Positions 1-11,549 of a stretch of DNA of 64,000 nucleotides are shown one piece after another. This DNA is from Pseudopyrenochaeta lycopersici. Taxonomy: Eukaryota; Ascomycota; Dothideomycetes; Pleosporales; Pseudopyrenochaetaceae. The position numbers were made by a program, and so were the translations under genes. Each line of letters opens with the position of its first letter. Within the stretch, counting starts at the first letter, position 1. Where the stretch lies: positions 806,001 to 870,000 of the forward strand of contig NHZP01000019.1 of the NCBI GenBank assembly GCA_003313425.1, in the 5' to 3' direction. The notes under the pieces are model-generated. The model worked only from the letters and a program-made list of their open reading frames with translations, was not told where the DNA came from and did no database searches.

Positions 1-2692
1 CCGAAAAGTCGGCGGCGCTAAGCCCGAGATAGCTGTCCAACTCTTCGCCCTCGATCCAAAACTTGAGCTTCTGGTATAACCGGACTAAAATACGCTGTAC
101 TAACAACAGCTTACCAGCCAACACACATTGTGACAGTAATTGCGGGTGATACACTGGCAGTGGGCCGTTGAGACGGCTGACAGCCGTGAAGATGTCAATC
201 GTGGCAGTCTTTCGCGATATTGTCCTTAGGCTGGGGAACAAGCCTTCAGTGACTGCAACATGTTCGTCTTGTATGAAGAGTTGGTTCCCGGCACCAATGA
301 CGAGGTTGCCACTACCCAACCATACTGAGTCGCCAATCGGATGAGGAGTGATGTCTCGAATCCGTATATCTCGGACCTGTACCCAAGAAGGACCAGCATT
401 GAGGTAGTCGTACCGTAGCTGTGCGTAGATGACCACTCGGTGTGGGAAGCCGACTGCGAGGATGGACTGGTTATCTGGAGTCGATGACCAATCTAAATCT
501 TGGATGACACCGTTTCCTTCGAACGTCTCTTGATATTCCAGTTGCGCGCTTCGCGTGTTCCATATTGTAAGCGTAGTTTTTTCAGTGTCAACCAGTGCAG
601 CTTTGCGTATTGAGGTACCGCTGGCAAGAGATGGGTTGTGCACACTTGTGTCGACCTCCGAAGTCAAAAGCCAGTCTAGCTTTCGATCCTCCAGATTGAC
701 GCGAGCGGTCCATGACTTGATGACCCCGGACTTGGTATACGAAATTGCAATATCACGCGCGAAGCTATCCAGGAAACCTGAGATGACTGGCTTTGAGCCT
801 GCAGGATCAACTGGTAAGACAAACGCAAGATCGTCTCCAGAGCCCATATCAAATTTGGAGTACTCTTCCAAAGTGATGTTCGAATAGCCATTCACATATC
901 CATTAGTGCTCCCGACGGTGGAGAACTTTCGTCCAGTAATCGGGTCCCGCTCCAGGAGCGGAAGTGTGACTTCCCAGCATATTCCCTTCATGTCAGAGCT
1001 GATTGTTGCAATATGTACCTTTCTACGTCCTGCCTCTGTCTCCGGAATGACGAGCAGGCATAGCGGTTTGCCTTGCAATGTGTATGCGCAGCGTGTTACT
1101 TCTACAGCATCATGGCCTCGTGTATCCCACAGTGAGATGTCGTTGTGATGAAGGAAAACGATGAAGTTCCCCTCCTGCAACAGCGCAGTGCGGTGGATGT
1201 GTTCGGTGACCTTGACACTACTGTGGCGATGAAGCGTCATGCCCTGCTCGCTCGCTCGTTGGAGCCACACTATACACTCGTCTGTGGTTGTTAGTGATGC
1301 TAGCGCTCGCCCACTAGCTGTGCGGTTGACCTTCTTGATGGCATGCGAGTGCCCGGTCCACATGGCCTTCCGTTGTATGCGTTGGGTTTGAGGGGAGGGG
1401 TCGAAAAGATAGTCGATACGTGATTCTAACCATTCTATCCGTCCGTCAAAATGATGTGACAAGATTGTAAACTCAGAGTCGGGCTTGTCGCCAATGAAAG
1501 CGTAGAATTGTACATTGTCTTCGATAGCTCTGGGTTCCTTGGCAAAGTGTAAATGCAGTCCATCGACATGTGCGATATTGAACACATCCGTGATTTTTTT
1601 GACGCTTGCGCCTACATTCTCAAAGCCCCATGCCGACATGTTTCCCCGGTCATCTAGTACTACGCAGACTTCAGGGTTGCGATTAGCGACTTCGATCAAG
1701 TGGTGCAGTGCAATTCCATGGTCCTTCTCTTCTGTCGAGGCCTGCTGCATGGCTCTTTCCGTTGCATGCGTGAAGTGCCTGCCGTCAATGAAGAAAGCAA
1801 ATCGCTTTTGTGATTGGTGCTCTAGGGGGATATGTCGTGACATGATCGACTCCACAAGATCGACCTCGGCCCACATATGCATTCCATGCATGCCATGATG
1901 TTCTCCAGGCACCCATACGCGCACCTTGTTGTCTGCACAAATTGTATATAGCACATTGTCTGCCGATTGCTCCTTGTGGAATGGATGTCGCCAATGCAGG
2001 CCCGTGATGGGCTTGGGGTGGGGCAGGTAGAAGTAGTCAAAGCTCTGGTCTGCTGAGCCAAAAGAGGTGCGGCGCCATATCTTCAGCAGCCGGTCGTACT
2101 TGCCTGTTGAAGCTATCAACTCGGCATCGGGTGAGAAGTGGGCGAATTTGACCGGGTTGGCCAGCTGCTTCGTCCATATCTGTTCGGTTGCGCTGTGTGT
2201 ATTGAAGAGGGTAAGGGATGCGCTGCCTGCAAGTAGCTCGTCTGGCATACCCCATGAGAGTGTCGTTATCGAATCGTCTGGGTCTGGGAGGGCCACGCTG
2301 CCCTGTAGCGACCACTGCGCACATTAGCGGCGCACTTTGTTTTGCCAGCACAACATGTCTACCTTGATAGCGCCCTCATCTTGTCCATAAGGCCGGTATA
2401 TGTATATGTGTCGCGCAGAGCATGCTGCAAGCTTCCCTGTTCCCTCGTCTAGTGCGACAGCTTCGAGCTCGAACTCTTCGTCGATGTAGACGGTTTGGAG
2501 GACATGATTTGGACGATCGAGGATGATGAGCGCATTGCCGGAGATATATGCCTAAGCAATTTCTTTGTATCAGTCAATGTGCTGGTCCAAGTTCGCGTGC
2601 AAGAGTCGTACAATGATCTGGATCCCCTCCCACAAGCCGTGAGCGACAGCTTGCAGCTTCGCCTGCGGCCGCCCCGGGAGAATGCCGCGCAT
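1..2692 (-). CDS. RAV1: RAV1 homolog, RAVE complex subunit (V-ATPase assembly), C-terminus off window
   Basis: Three exons: 2692-2612, 2551-2363 and 2314 to the left edge; introns 2552-2611 and 2315-2362 both keep phase 0, the second with a GCTAATG branch site. The N-terminus begins MRGILPGRPQAKLQAVAHG and runs into YISGNALIILDRPNHVLQTV, the family's N-terminal WD-repeat signature as I recall it. The long third exon carries WD40-like blades (for example DRLLKIWRR, VLYTICADNKVRVW) and reaches the Rav1 core with VWLGSGNLVIGAGNQLF. In yeast, Rav1 is the large scaffold of RAVE, which reassembles the V1 and Vo sectors of the vacuolar proton pump after glucose is restored. The gene is cut by the window edge, so about 860 N-terminal residues are visible. 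No break is seen. The start is the first ATG of the conserved N-terminus. Confidence 0.93.
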
Positions 2693-3226
2693 ATGGAGTT
2701 TGGCGCTACCAATTGCACGTCATCTCTGAAGAAATAAAGACCAAATAGAGCTTCCAAAACGAAGGCGGTCACCCTGCTATCAAGCTGTCATTGAGGCCTT
2801 CGTGCGTTCCGCGATCGATGGACAATCTGGGGTTCCTGAGCTCACGCGCACGGCCCACGTGGGTGCCGTCACTTCTACTCCCAATTTCACAACGGTGGAA
2901 GGATCAATGTACACTTGAAGAGGTAAACACCGAGCGTAGGCGTCAAACGATAGATATCTTCTTGGCCGCTTTGCATATCTTGCTATCAGTTCACAAAAGA
3001 TAAGCAATTATAAGCTCAAGCGCGAGCTGCAAGCCACCTTGTGCAAGTGCTGCCTCGGAATCGGAACCCTGCACGTGCAAGATCAGCCCGACATTATGGG
3101 CAGTTTGCTAGAATTGTAATATTTCACTTTCATGCTTGCTTTTGTTTAATGTAGGAGACGCTATCGTCTAGATATCATTACTTTCATTATTGCGAGGACG
3201 TCGCTTTCTTCATTGTCCTGTCGTGT
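2693..3226. promoter_or_regulatory. Intergenic: RAV1 5' side and PRMT3 3' side
   Basis: This gap of 534 bp holds the promoter of RAV1 and the 3' end of the next gene, which is read in the same direction. Only short overlapping frames occur on both strands and none has a recognisable protein. I see no distinct box I would defend. Confidence 0.5.
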
Positions 3227-4814
3227 TCATGCCATCGTTCGCTGCACCCTCCCCTCAACATCTCCTTGCTCGGCCCTCCCTTTCCAATCCACCGTCACCG
3301 TGATCCCCCGGTCATCGCCCTTCTCTTTTTCATACGTCAGGCTTCCTTCTAATACCGTTCCTGCCTTGAAGGACTGCTTCTCCGCGACGTCCTTGTCCAG
3401 CAGCAACACTGCTTGATGCCAATGTGTTGGAGTATTGCTAGGTCCAGTCGAGAATCCCAGACCAGGTATACCGTTCTTGCCCCAGTCGACGGTATCCAGC
3501 GTTTTGACATCTTGTGAGCTTCCGGAGTGGAGGAAAATAGTGTCGAACCATATCGCGATAGCGTGAAGAGATGCGATGTCGCGGTCAATTTTGATACTAA
3601 GGGGGATCTTGAAGCTCAGATCCTGCAGAGAAACCGTCTTCATCTCAAGCAAGTGCGACGTCGCAGATCCACAAAGTGCTTTCTCTGGAACATCAAATAC
3701 ACCAATTTCTTGCGTATTAAGAAGGCCCCCAGGTATCATAGGCGAGAAGTCGAAGCCATATACATTTTCCCAGAATTTCTCTCCGGTGTTGTCTACAATC
3801 CATTCGACATCCGAGATCGGTGCGAGGCGGATGTTGCAGTGACTGGGTACCAGAATGCCGTCTGCCTTTAGGTACATGTCACGTGCGCGGAGAACGGAGT
3901 CGAGCATGCCTTCGAAGAGCAGACCATAGCCCATCCATTCGGAGATGATGATGTCCACCTTCTCCTTCCCGATCAGTCGTTGTGTGTTGAAGTCTTCAAT
4001 GCGCCCTTGTATCACCTCAATGCGATCCTGAAAGCCGTTCTTTGCAATGATTTCTTTGGCCCTTACGACGATGCCGGAATTATCAACGGCAAAGACCTTT
4101 TTCGCACCTGCTCTTGCGCAGAATAGTGAGAGAATGCCAGTCCCGCATCCTACGTCTAAAACAGTCTTTCCCGCAAATACATGAGGATTCTTCTCAATAA
4201 AGTCCCGATAGCCTTCTGTTCTTACACGGTCCTCGATCATTTCTCGGTGAATGCCATTGCCTTTGTATGACTCGAAGTAGTCCTGGTCCCGATCATTGAT
4301 GAGCTTGACCTTTGAGAAGTCTTCTGGCGCATTCTTATGCAATGCAGCCTCGAATTCATCGTAATCAATGGCCTTGGTGTCGCCATCTGGCATGAGGTCT
4401 CCTAGCTCAAAGAGCAAAGCGTCGTCTTCAAGTACTGGCTGGAGGTAACTATCGCTCTCTAGGTCTTTCGACGATATGCTGATACTCTTAGCATCTGTAC
4501 CCTTTTTGGCCTCTGCTCGTAAGTAATTGATGAGCTTGATGATTGTGAGCTCGTCCGCATCTAAGGGACATGGTCAGTGATCAACCCAATGAGGTAAGGT
4601 GCACAAGTTATGGTGCGAACAGACCTGGTCCAAGGCTCTTGATAGTTTCAGATAAGTCGAAACTGTGGTCTGCCTTGCAATGCACGGTCATATCTGTTAC
4701 TCGACTACATTGTTGCTCGCAAAACAAACATTTAAAAGTTGTGGTATCGGGCTCGCTAGCGTCCTCCACGATACTTCCGACTGAGCTCGCGGTGTCTGAA
4801 TCGCTATCGGCCAT
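3227..4814 (-). CDS. Protein arginine N-methyltransferase, PRMT3 type
   Basis: Two exons (4814-4625 and 4560-3227) joined across a 64-nt intron give 507 residues. The N-terminus has a C2H2 zinc finger (C29, C32, H45, H50), which in PRMT3 binds the substrate ribosomal protein uS5 (Rps2). The C-terminal two thirds is a class I SAM-dependent methyltransferase: motif I VLDVGCGTGILSL near residues 197-209, the double-E loop SEWMGYGLLFE near 270-280 with both glutamates present, and the THW loop (PTHWHQAVLLL). All catalytic landmarks are intact, so an active, mainly cytosolic enzyme making asymmetric dimethylarginine is expected. Zinc finger plus PRMT core separates it from PRMT1 and PRMT5. Its 3' end faces the RAV1 promoter. 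Confidence 0.94.
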
Positions 4815-5656
4815 GCTGGCGGATCTATGACAGGGGACTATATGTGGAAGTACAAAAAATTAACTACTCGAAAGTTGACAGGAAGTAAGCGAAATTTTGG
4901 TCAAATTGCCTGTGGTGAAAGAAGGCTCTGCGGCTAGCGTTATTTTTGTGGGCGATATGGCGGGGTTGGTTTGTTGTGCCTTCCGTATCGTGTTGCTGCA
5001 CCACCTCTCTTCCCCACTTCTCCATCAATTTGCATACTATATCTCTTCACTTTTAATGGAGTCTTAATTCATTTAATATCCTAATTCTTCTATATTAAGG
5101 CGCTTATTGCCACACTTATCTATTGTAACATTCTGAGAATCCGCGCTTAAAAGCCATAAAGCTGAATCGGAGAAGGCTCCACGCTTTCATGATTGTCTCA
5201 CTTTCCTCAACCATATTCTCCACCTTTTCCATTGAATTCAGGGCCCCTTCCGCGAGGTGTCACTCTATCCTCACCCTGCGCCCATACATTGGCAAATCAA
5301 CTTTGTGAGTATGATCTGCCTATGCACAGCCGTCATCGCAGTCTTTAGAACTCATCCCCGCCTTAGCGGTCCAATACCGAAACCTGCAAAATTGAAAACT
5401 TTGGTCGAAATGCCGCCACGCGTACCTGATTCAAAGGTGGTGAATGTGCCCTTCCCCATTGAAGCTGCCTGCAAACTCCAGCAGTTAGTCCAGTTCACCG
5501 ACAATGCCATACGGCTTTATTGAACTCTCAAGGGTTCTCTGATCAGCACACTTCGTGTAATGAAAAAGAAATATTCTGACCTGTGAATCCCTCTACCACC
5601 GTATTGTGTTCAAACAAAATTCTTGCTGGGTTGGTCTCTAGTATCACAATCTCCTC
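4815..5656. other. Intergenic, core to accessory transition
   Basis: The first few hundred bases are the PRMT3 upstream region. The rest has only short frames without ATG starts or familiar protein; the open frame at 5257-5523 begins at GTG and is not convincing. Beyond this point gene density falls sharply. Confidence 0.4.
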
Positions 5657-6951
5657 TTACTGAGCGACTGTCTCATCCTTATAGTACATATTGAGCAAAT
5701 TGATGACTGGAGGGGCCATGGCTACATATGCACTCCTATTACGGGGGAGCTTAGCCCTTGTAACAGTAATATTAGGTCCGCTATAGAATGCTCCCTGATT
5801 ACAACCCAGACTACGGCGAAGAAGGGCCTGAGCACTTGTTCCGGATGCGTTGTGGAGATCGACCGCGGAAAACAAGGCTAGATTGTTCATCAAGGCCCCA
5901 GGAAGTTCTCCCATCCATTACTAGGTCTCCACATTCCATCTCTGGCTGATGTGTCTCACAGAATCATCCGCCGTTACTAGAGGATATTGTACTGATGGTA
6001 AACTCTCATTTTTGCCCGCATACGTTAGCCTTCCACGAAGAGTAGAAGTAATAGCATAGCCAAGAGAAGAAACGGAGTTTGAAAGCAATGTAACAATCAG
6101 AAGCGTAGAAAAGGTAAACGCTAGCACAAGGATCACGCTTGGTAATATCCACAATTTTCATCTATTCAGATCACCAAAAAACTTCCTGGGGAATGGCACA
6201 CCTCTTGTATCGCTTCCTAGCTACCATTGGTGCCGATTCTCTTTGCTGAAATTTTAATCTAGACTAGGGATTAACTGTACCTTGGAGTATTTGGCACGCG
6301 AAGTTTTGGTCATGCGAATGAGTGGTTGATTATGTCAAACTATTCTTCAAAACCTCGTGATCTAGCACACCTCCGAGTCCATCTAAATACATGTTAAGTA
6401 CGCGATATAGCTTCGCCATTCTATCTCTCGCTATGAATCTCTTCTCCCTTAATGATGGTAATTCATGAGGCGCAAGCCCACACCAACGTGTTTTTAAGGT
6501 CTTGGGGTTTCATTTTTGAAGCAAGATACGAAGGCGTAAAGTATGCCGAACCACTTGCATCGATCGTAACAACTTGCATACTCCCTGCTGAGCCACGTGT
6601 ACCCTGCAAAGAATCCACTAACTGAGCAGGCGTTGCATCACCGCCGCCATCAAGGTCGCGCCTCAGGTCGTAATACGTGACTAGGGGTATGTGCGCGGCT
6701 TGATTTGCAAGAATGAGGACAGTGCCCGCGTCGGAAACAGGGAAATCCCACTCGGAGCAACCGAACTCAGGCAGCATGGTCCGAAGTAGGATGGCGTTGT
6801 GGGCCAGGTACCGCATGTACGATGTTGTGTACTGAATTTCGTCTACCAGCGGTGTCCTGCGACGTGCACATCGATTGATGGTAAATGATTTCCTACATTT
6901 GGCTCCATTAAAGATCGTCGGCTGTAGGGCTGTGTAGCAACAACTATCCAA
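5657..6951 (-). pseudogene. Degraded gene relic, membrane-protein-like
   Basis: I do not recognise the gene. Two coding-looking blocks lie on the minus strand. Block one (6951-6463) is open for 163 codons but starts at TTG and ends in a stop. Block two (6154-5657) starts with a clear membrane helix (LPSVILVLAFTFSTLLIVTLL) and is interrupted by two tandem stops (TAG TAA, about 5915-5920), after which the same frame continues for 85 codons. A TGA sits just before the helix block, so no in-frame acceptor is available to join the two blocks. A membrane-anchored fungal protein that has decayed is the best reading. It could instead be two unrelated chance frames; the continuation past the double stop argues against that. 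Confidence 0.35.
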
Positions 6952-8391
6952 AATTCAGATATCTCACAATCACCAATTACAAGATGTATCTATACGAGTC
7001 TATGATATCCACAATGCAGCTTCCTTATCCTGTCAGATTCATTGCTCGCCGACTCCGTCAGGCCCTTATCGCGCATGTCCTTCAGAACCTGAAGCATTCT
7101 TCCAGTTTGTTTCCATCTGACGGTGAAGAAAGGAAATGCACACCGAAACGGAATGTGGGCAAGGCATGCGTTCTTCTATTTAGCCTGACTGCACCTTCCG
7201 TGCTTGTGCACTTTCAGCCCTGCACACTTTCTAAACGCTGACTGATCAGAAAAAAGGCGCCTTCGCACTTGCCATTCCCAGGTAGGCGGGCCGATTCACA
7301 TGATGAGGCTCACGGGGCGAAATTAAGCTTATTGCAGATACAGCCAGTCGGCGTCATTGCGATGCTCGTATTCGCTGACTTAATCAGAACCCTGCGCAAT
7401 TTCCTCAGCTCAACCAGGATCTAGATCTCAGAGGCGTGTTAGTTCGGAGAGGCGGTCTCTCCCGAGGCCTTGTCATAGCAGATGAACCGTGGAATTTGGA
7501 GACGTGTGACCATGACCTGGCTCGGCAGCTACAAGGGTGTAGGAACGGTAACGCCAACGCCTAGCCAACCTTGCTTGAAGCGATCCACGTAGGTACGGTC
7601 TTCACTTCATGTCTGTCAAGACGAATTACAGCCCATTCAACTGCAACGAATCTACTGTTGACGCCATTTTGACTTGGGCTGATTGTGGATAGGAAATAGA
7701 GTCATCTGAATTTCTCTTTTTTCTTTTTTGCTTTCTTTACTCCAAACCTGTACGCAAGCGGAATTTCCTCATCCAACAGGCGTGCACGGGTATGCGGCTA
7801 ATCATTGGGTTCATCTATCTCAACTTACGTGCAGATGACAGGGTATCTCTTGCGTGCAAGATGATTGATTGTACCTGTTTTAAAGCATCGATAGGATATG
7901 GACCCCATACCGCATTTCGGTCGGATCAAGGTCTTGCACAATTTCTATTGGTGAGAACTAGGAAATCGAACATGGATAGCTCCACATAGAATCCTTTCCT
8001 CCCCAAGCCATACCTCCACAACTCGAACATAACAGGTACGATCTGACCTGCTAGGCTTTGAAAGATAAGATTTGGACGCTATACGATGCGCCTCGTATCT
8101 CCCTTCGGGGCATTCAGTATCAATGTTTCTTTGGTATGGGACCATTTTCCAAAACCAGAAGTAGTAGACGACAGGACATGAACCTAGCTGGCAGCACGGA
8201 TGTTCTGTTGAGGAGAGACAGAAAGAGGAATATGTACTCCTCAGAGAATTGTATAAAGATGTCGTTGTGCTTCCCAACATCATAGCTGATCACTCTACTC
8301 GAGCATCACTCGCCAACAATTTTCGCTTCACTCGCCACATCTCCACGACAGCCCTCTATCCGCTTCGCCCCAAATTATCGAATAAATCAAC
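6952..8391. other. Gene-poor stretch with TATA-like box before the 8.4 kb gene
   Basis: Several short overlapping frames occur on both strands (for example 7945-8283), none with recognisable content or biased codon use. A TATAAAG at 8252-8258, about 134 bp before the next start codon, is a plausible promoter element for the small secreted protein gene. I see no repeat structure. Confidence 0.35.
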
Positions 8392-8778
8392 ATGCATTCT
8401 TCCGTCATCGTCACTTCACTGTTCCTTGCCCTCACCCCTTTGGCCTCTGCCGCCACCTGCAGTCACTCCTCGGAGCCCTTCAACCAAAATTATTTCGTCA
8501 CAGCTTACGGTGTCCAAGATCGCGCTGGCATTTGCGGAGGACTCTGGGACAATCTGAAACGGTTCCCAGATTGCGCAGTTCCCTCCTTCACTAATTGCTG
8601 GGGAGACAACGGTAATCTGTTCTGGAAATTTACAGCAGCTGCTGGCTGCAATGCTGGAGTAAGTTATTGCCAATGCCTTCAATTTGTGTTTTGAGCACTG
8701 CTAACATGATTCTAGATGGTTGAATCCACTTGGTGGGAGGCCACTCGCAATGCCTACGGCAGCATTGATTGTCCTTAA
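8392..8778 (+). CDS. Small secreted cysteine-rich protein 1
   Basis: Exons 8392-8658 and 8716-8778 join in phase 0 to give 109 residues. The intron (57 nt) has GTAAGT, a CTAAC branch site and TCTAG. The first 20 residues (MHSSVIVTSLFLALTPLASA) are a typical signal peptide with an A-x-A-like cleavage site. The mature chain of about 89 residues is rich in aromatic residues and has six cysteines, enough for three disulfides. I do not recognise a family. The size, cysteine content, secretion signal and isolated position in gene-poor DNA fit an apoplastic effector-like protein, but that is inference. A TATAAAG lies about 134 bp upstream of the ATG. Confidence 0.8.
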
Positions 8779-10382
8779 GAGAATCTTTCCATTTAAATCA
8801 GCCCAAAGAAAAGAGTGGGAAGTCAAATGAAAGAGCCGTAACTTGGAACTGTGATGAAGGGACAGCTATGTGTTTGTTTCTGAATGTTAGTGGGAAACAG
8901 TCGATATGAGGACGCGTACATGGGTGAACTTATCTGTGGCATCGACTGTGTTGAAAGGTGGTAATAGTCGCGCTGTGAATAGAAGAAAAGTGGGTTTAGA
9001 ATACGTGACCCCGTTACATGATAAATGGTGCACTGTGAGAACTATTTCAGCTACTCATGCTCATATCATAAAGCTATGCCAAAGGGTTTCTGGGTAAGTG
9101 AAGCCCGTACATCTGCTGCTCTATATCTTTGTCAATTGCCTGTCGTATAACACTTGAAATTTTGCACTATCGCGCATGTCAGTCCAAGCTAAGCGTTTAC
9201 ATACTGTATGTTAAGCCAATCACCCGACCAAGAAAGGCATTAAATCGAACACAAAAGAACGGCCTACCGGACTCCTCTCATTATACTATTCCAAAATCTT
9301 GCCAAAATGCCGCTAAAAATTTCTGAGCACGTTGTCAATCTCACTGATATGTGCAGCTTAGTACTGTTGCAACCCGATTATTTCGTAGAGTGGCCATTTG
9401 CTCGCAGTTCAAACACTTCCAGTCGAAATTTAGATCTATAGTCAGCCCTGTGCTCCATCTGTAACCTCTTTTAGATTATGAATGTGCTTTCTGCACTCCT
9501 TAGGAAGGCGCCTAAGCTCTTATAAGTAGATCTGAACGGTATATCCCGTTAAGGATTACTGGCTCCATTATGGAGAGCAGCTTAGGCGTACAAACTCAAA
9601 CCCATCTTTCTTTAGTCTACGTGCAGAAATTTGTAATCAAGTATGACTACGGAACGCACGATGAGATATGTCTATTATAGGATGTAAGATTGAAACCCTG
9701 ATAAGGTCTAATAAAAGGCTAAGTAAGCTTAAAAAAAAGGAGACTTCTGAGAAGAAAACTGCCTACCCAGCACCATTTCATCACCTCCGAAACTACTAAA
9801 TAAGGTACCTGAATAGGTCCGAAAATAGGCCAAGAATTCAAATTTGAACAAAAATACCGACAGAGGAGACGGTGTAAGAGCAGTAACAATGATATTCTTG
9901 GTCTTCAAAATCGCGCTAGAATAGACATAAAAGTGCAGGTATCAGCAGCGCATTAGGTTATTCTCCGTCTACTACGTTCTAAGTCTCACCTATGGCTAAT
10001 CGTGGCCGTGAAGTCACGATTTATGTTAGTTAGTAGGCTCTCTAGCTGGTGGCATCTGTGACTAAGAAATAGAACAAGAATAATGGTTCTCTCCCCCTAT
10101 TCTTTACTGCGGTCCTTCGTATCTTATTGTCTGTGAAGTCCCCTTTAGCATAAAATCATCTTGTTTGCACCCTTTGTTCTACTTCTACTTGTTGGTTCTC
10201 GAAACATGTATTGTAAACACGTCTGTGATTGCTCAAAACCTCTGGTCAAGTTCTCCTTGCCAATCGCGGGTTATAGGTGATCTCGTAGCAATCATTTCGT
10301 CGCCCATTTGACGATGGGATCTTCATTTCCTCCCCTATACTAGTCTCACTACTCTCGCAGAATATTCTAACGTCAATATGAT
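8779..10382. other. AT-rich gene-poor stretch
   Basis: The region contains only short frames (for example 8906-9097 and 9129-9326) with no recognisable protein. The sequence from about 9.3 to 10.2 kb is AT-rich with many stops on all strands, as expected of decayed DNA. Nothing else identified. Confidence 0.4.
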
Positions 10383-11549
10383 ATGGGACCTCAATCTTTG
10401 TCTGACCTACGACAAAAAAGTCGTAGTTCCCTTCCCCACTTCGCTTGCCTGGCACCGCACTCCTCCTTAGTATCCCCAAGCACGCCCTTCCAATTTCTCC
10501 ACCTTCCAGTTGACCTCCAACTCATCGTGTACGAGCACTGCGATGCATCCACACTGTCCAATTGTTGCGGACATGCGTACGCACACGTGACTGCGCAGCG
10601 AAACTATTCTGGGCCGACCCCGACCATTGGTATCACACTTATGACACGTCGCTGTTTAAATATGGCGAATACAGCCACCCCATTATGAGTCACTGCTCAG
10701 ATTTTGCACAGCGCATATCAAAGATAGAGATTGATCTCATTAGACTCGAACTTGTCTTTGTTGAGGAAGATGAGAGATACACAGGGTAAACACCTGGAAT
10801 GAGCACAGCAGACAAGGCGCAAATCTTCTGGGACAAAGTAAGCAGATTTTTCCCAGCTGTTAGAAGGGTCATATTATTGAGCATGTTACCACGAAAACCT
10901 TTACCACCCTCAGGCGGCGCATTTGATAGAGACTACACGACCATTGCGACGGTTGTGGAATGCGCGCCCCCCAAAATCGTCGTCAATATCGCTTTCGACA
11001 ATGGTAGAGACCAAGAACCGCGGTACGCTCTGTGGCGTGTGGCAACTACTCTGGAGCCTTTTATGGCATATCCTCGACGATTCCTGGACACCAAAGCGCG
11101 TCCTGTTGCAACGAAGGAAATTCTCATCCCATCCACTGAGAACTTTGATAACATTACTGAGAAGAGACCACTACCTAATTCTCGAAACGCATGGCATAGA
11201 CTGGCTGAGAATAGAATCGTATACAAGATATGCAATTGATGGCATTATCCATTGTCCACGGGAAGACTGCAAAGCTACTTTGACAGAGAAGTGGACTTGG
11301 GGCAAACATCTAGAGGAAACTAGTCATTTCCGATTTGAAACTAGGTTTGGATTCAGGGAATATGGCGATATGCAATTGCTTTGTTTCGAGGGGACTCCCG
11401 AGCCAGAGAAAGTGGCTATACAAACGCGTCAGCAGCGCATAGATGCACAATATCAACAACTAGAGATGATGAAGAAGCAGCTTGGATGTGACTGGGGTGA
11501 AGCAGGGACTGAGAAGCGGAGGTTATTTGATGAGAAGTTCTTTGCATAA
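10383..11549 (+). pseudogene. F-box protein pseudogene (two frameshifts, one stop)
   Basis: The first frame opens with ATG at 10383 and encodes an F-box-like segment (FQFLHLPVDLQLIVYEHCD). About 10,560 the meaningful reading shifts by one base: the next frame continues with LLRTCVRTRD and onward. That frame meets an in-frame TAA at about 10,787 and then continues as MSTADKAQIFWDKVSRFFP. Around 11,155-11,165 it shifts again, and the last part (from RDHYLILETHGIDW to the stop at 11,549) has a coherent C-terminus with a long helix. The gaps are too small for introns, so this looks like a dead copy of a fungal F-box protein of roughly 380 residues. In the family, F-box proteins recruit targets to SCF ubiquitin ligases. 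Confidence 0.7.

Noticed and set aside
5257..5523. Plus-strand frame of 88 codons
   Set aside because: Starts at GTG, no domain, and no splice or context support.
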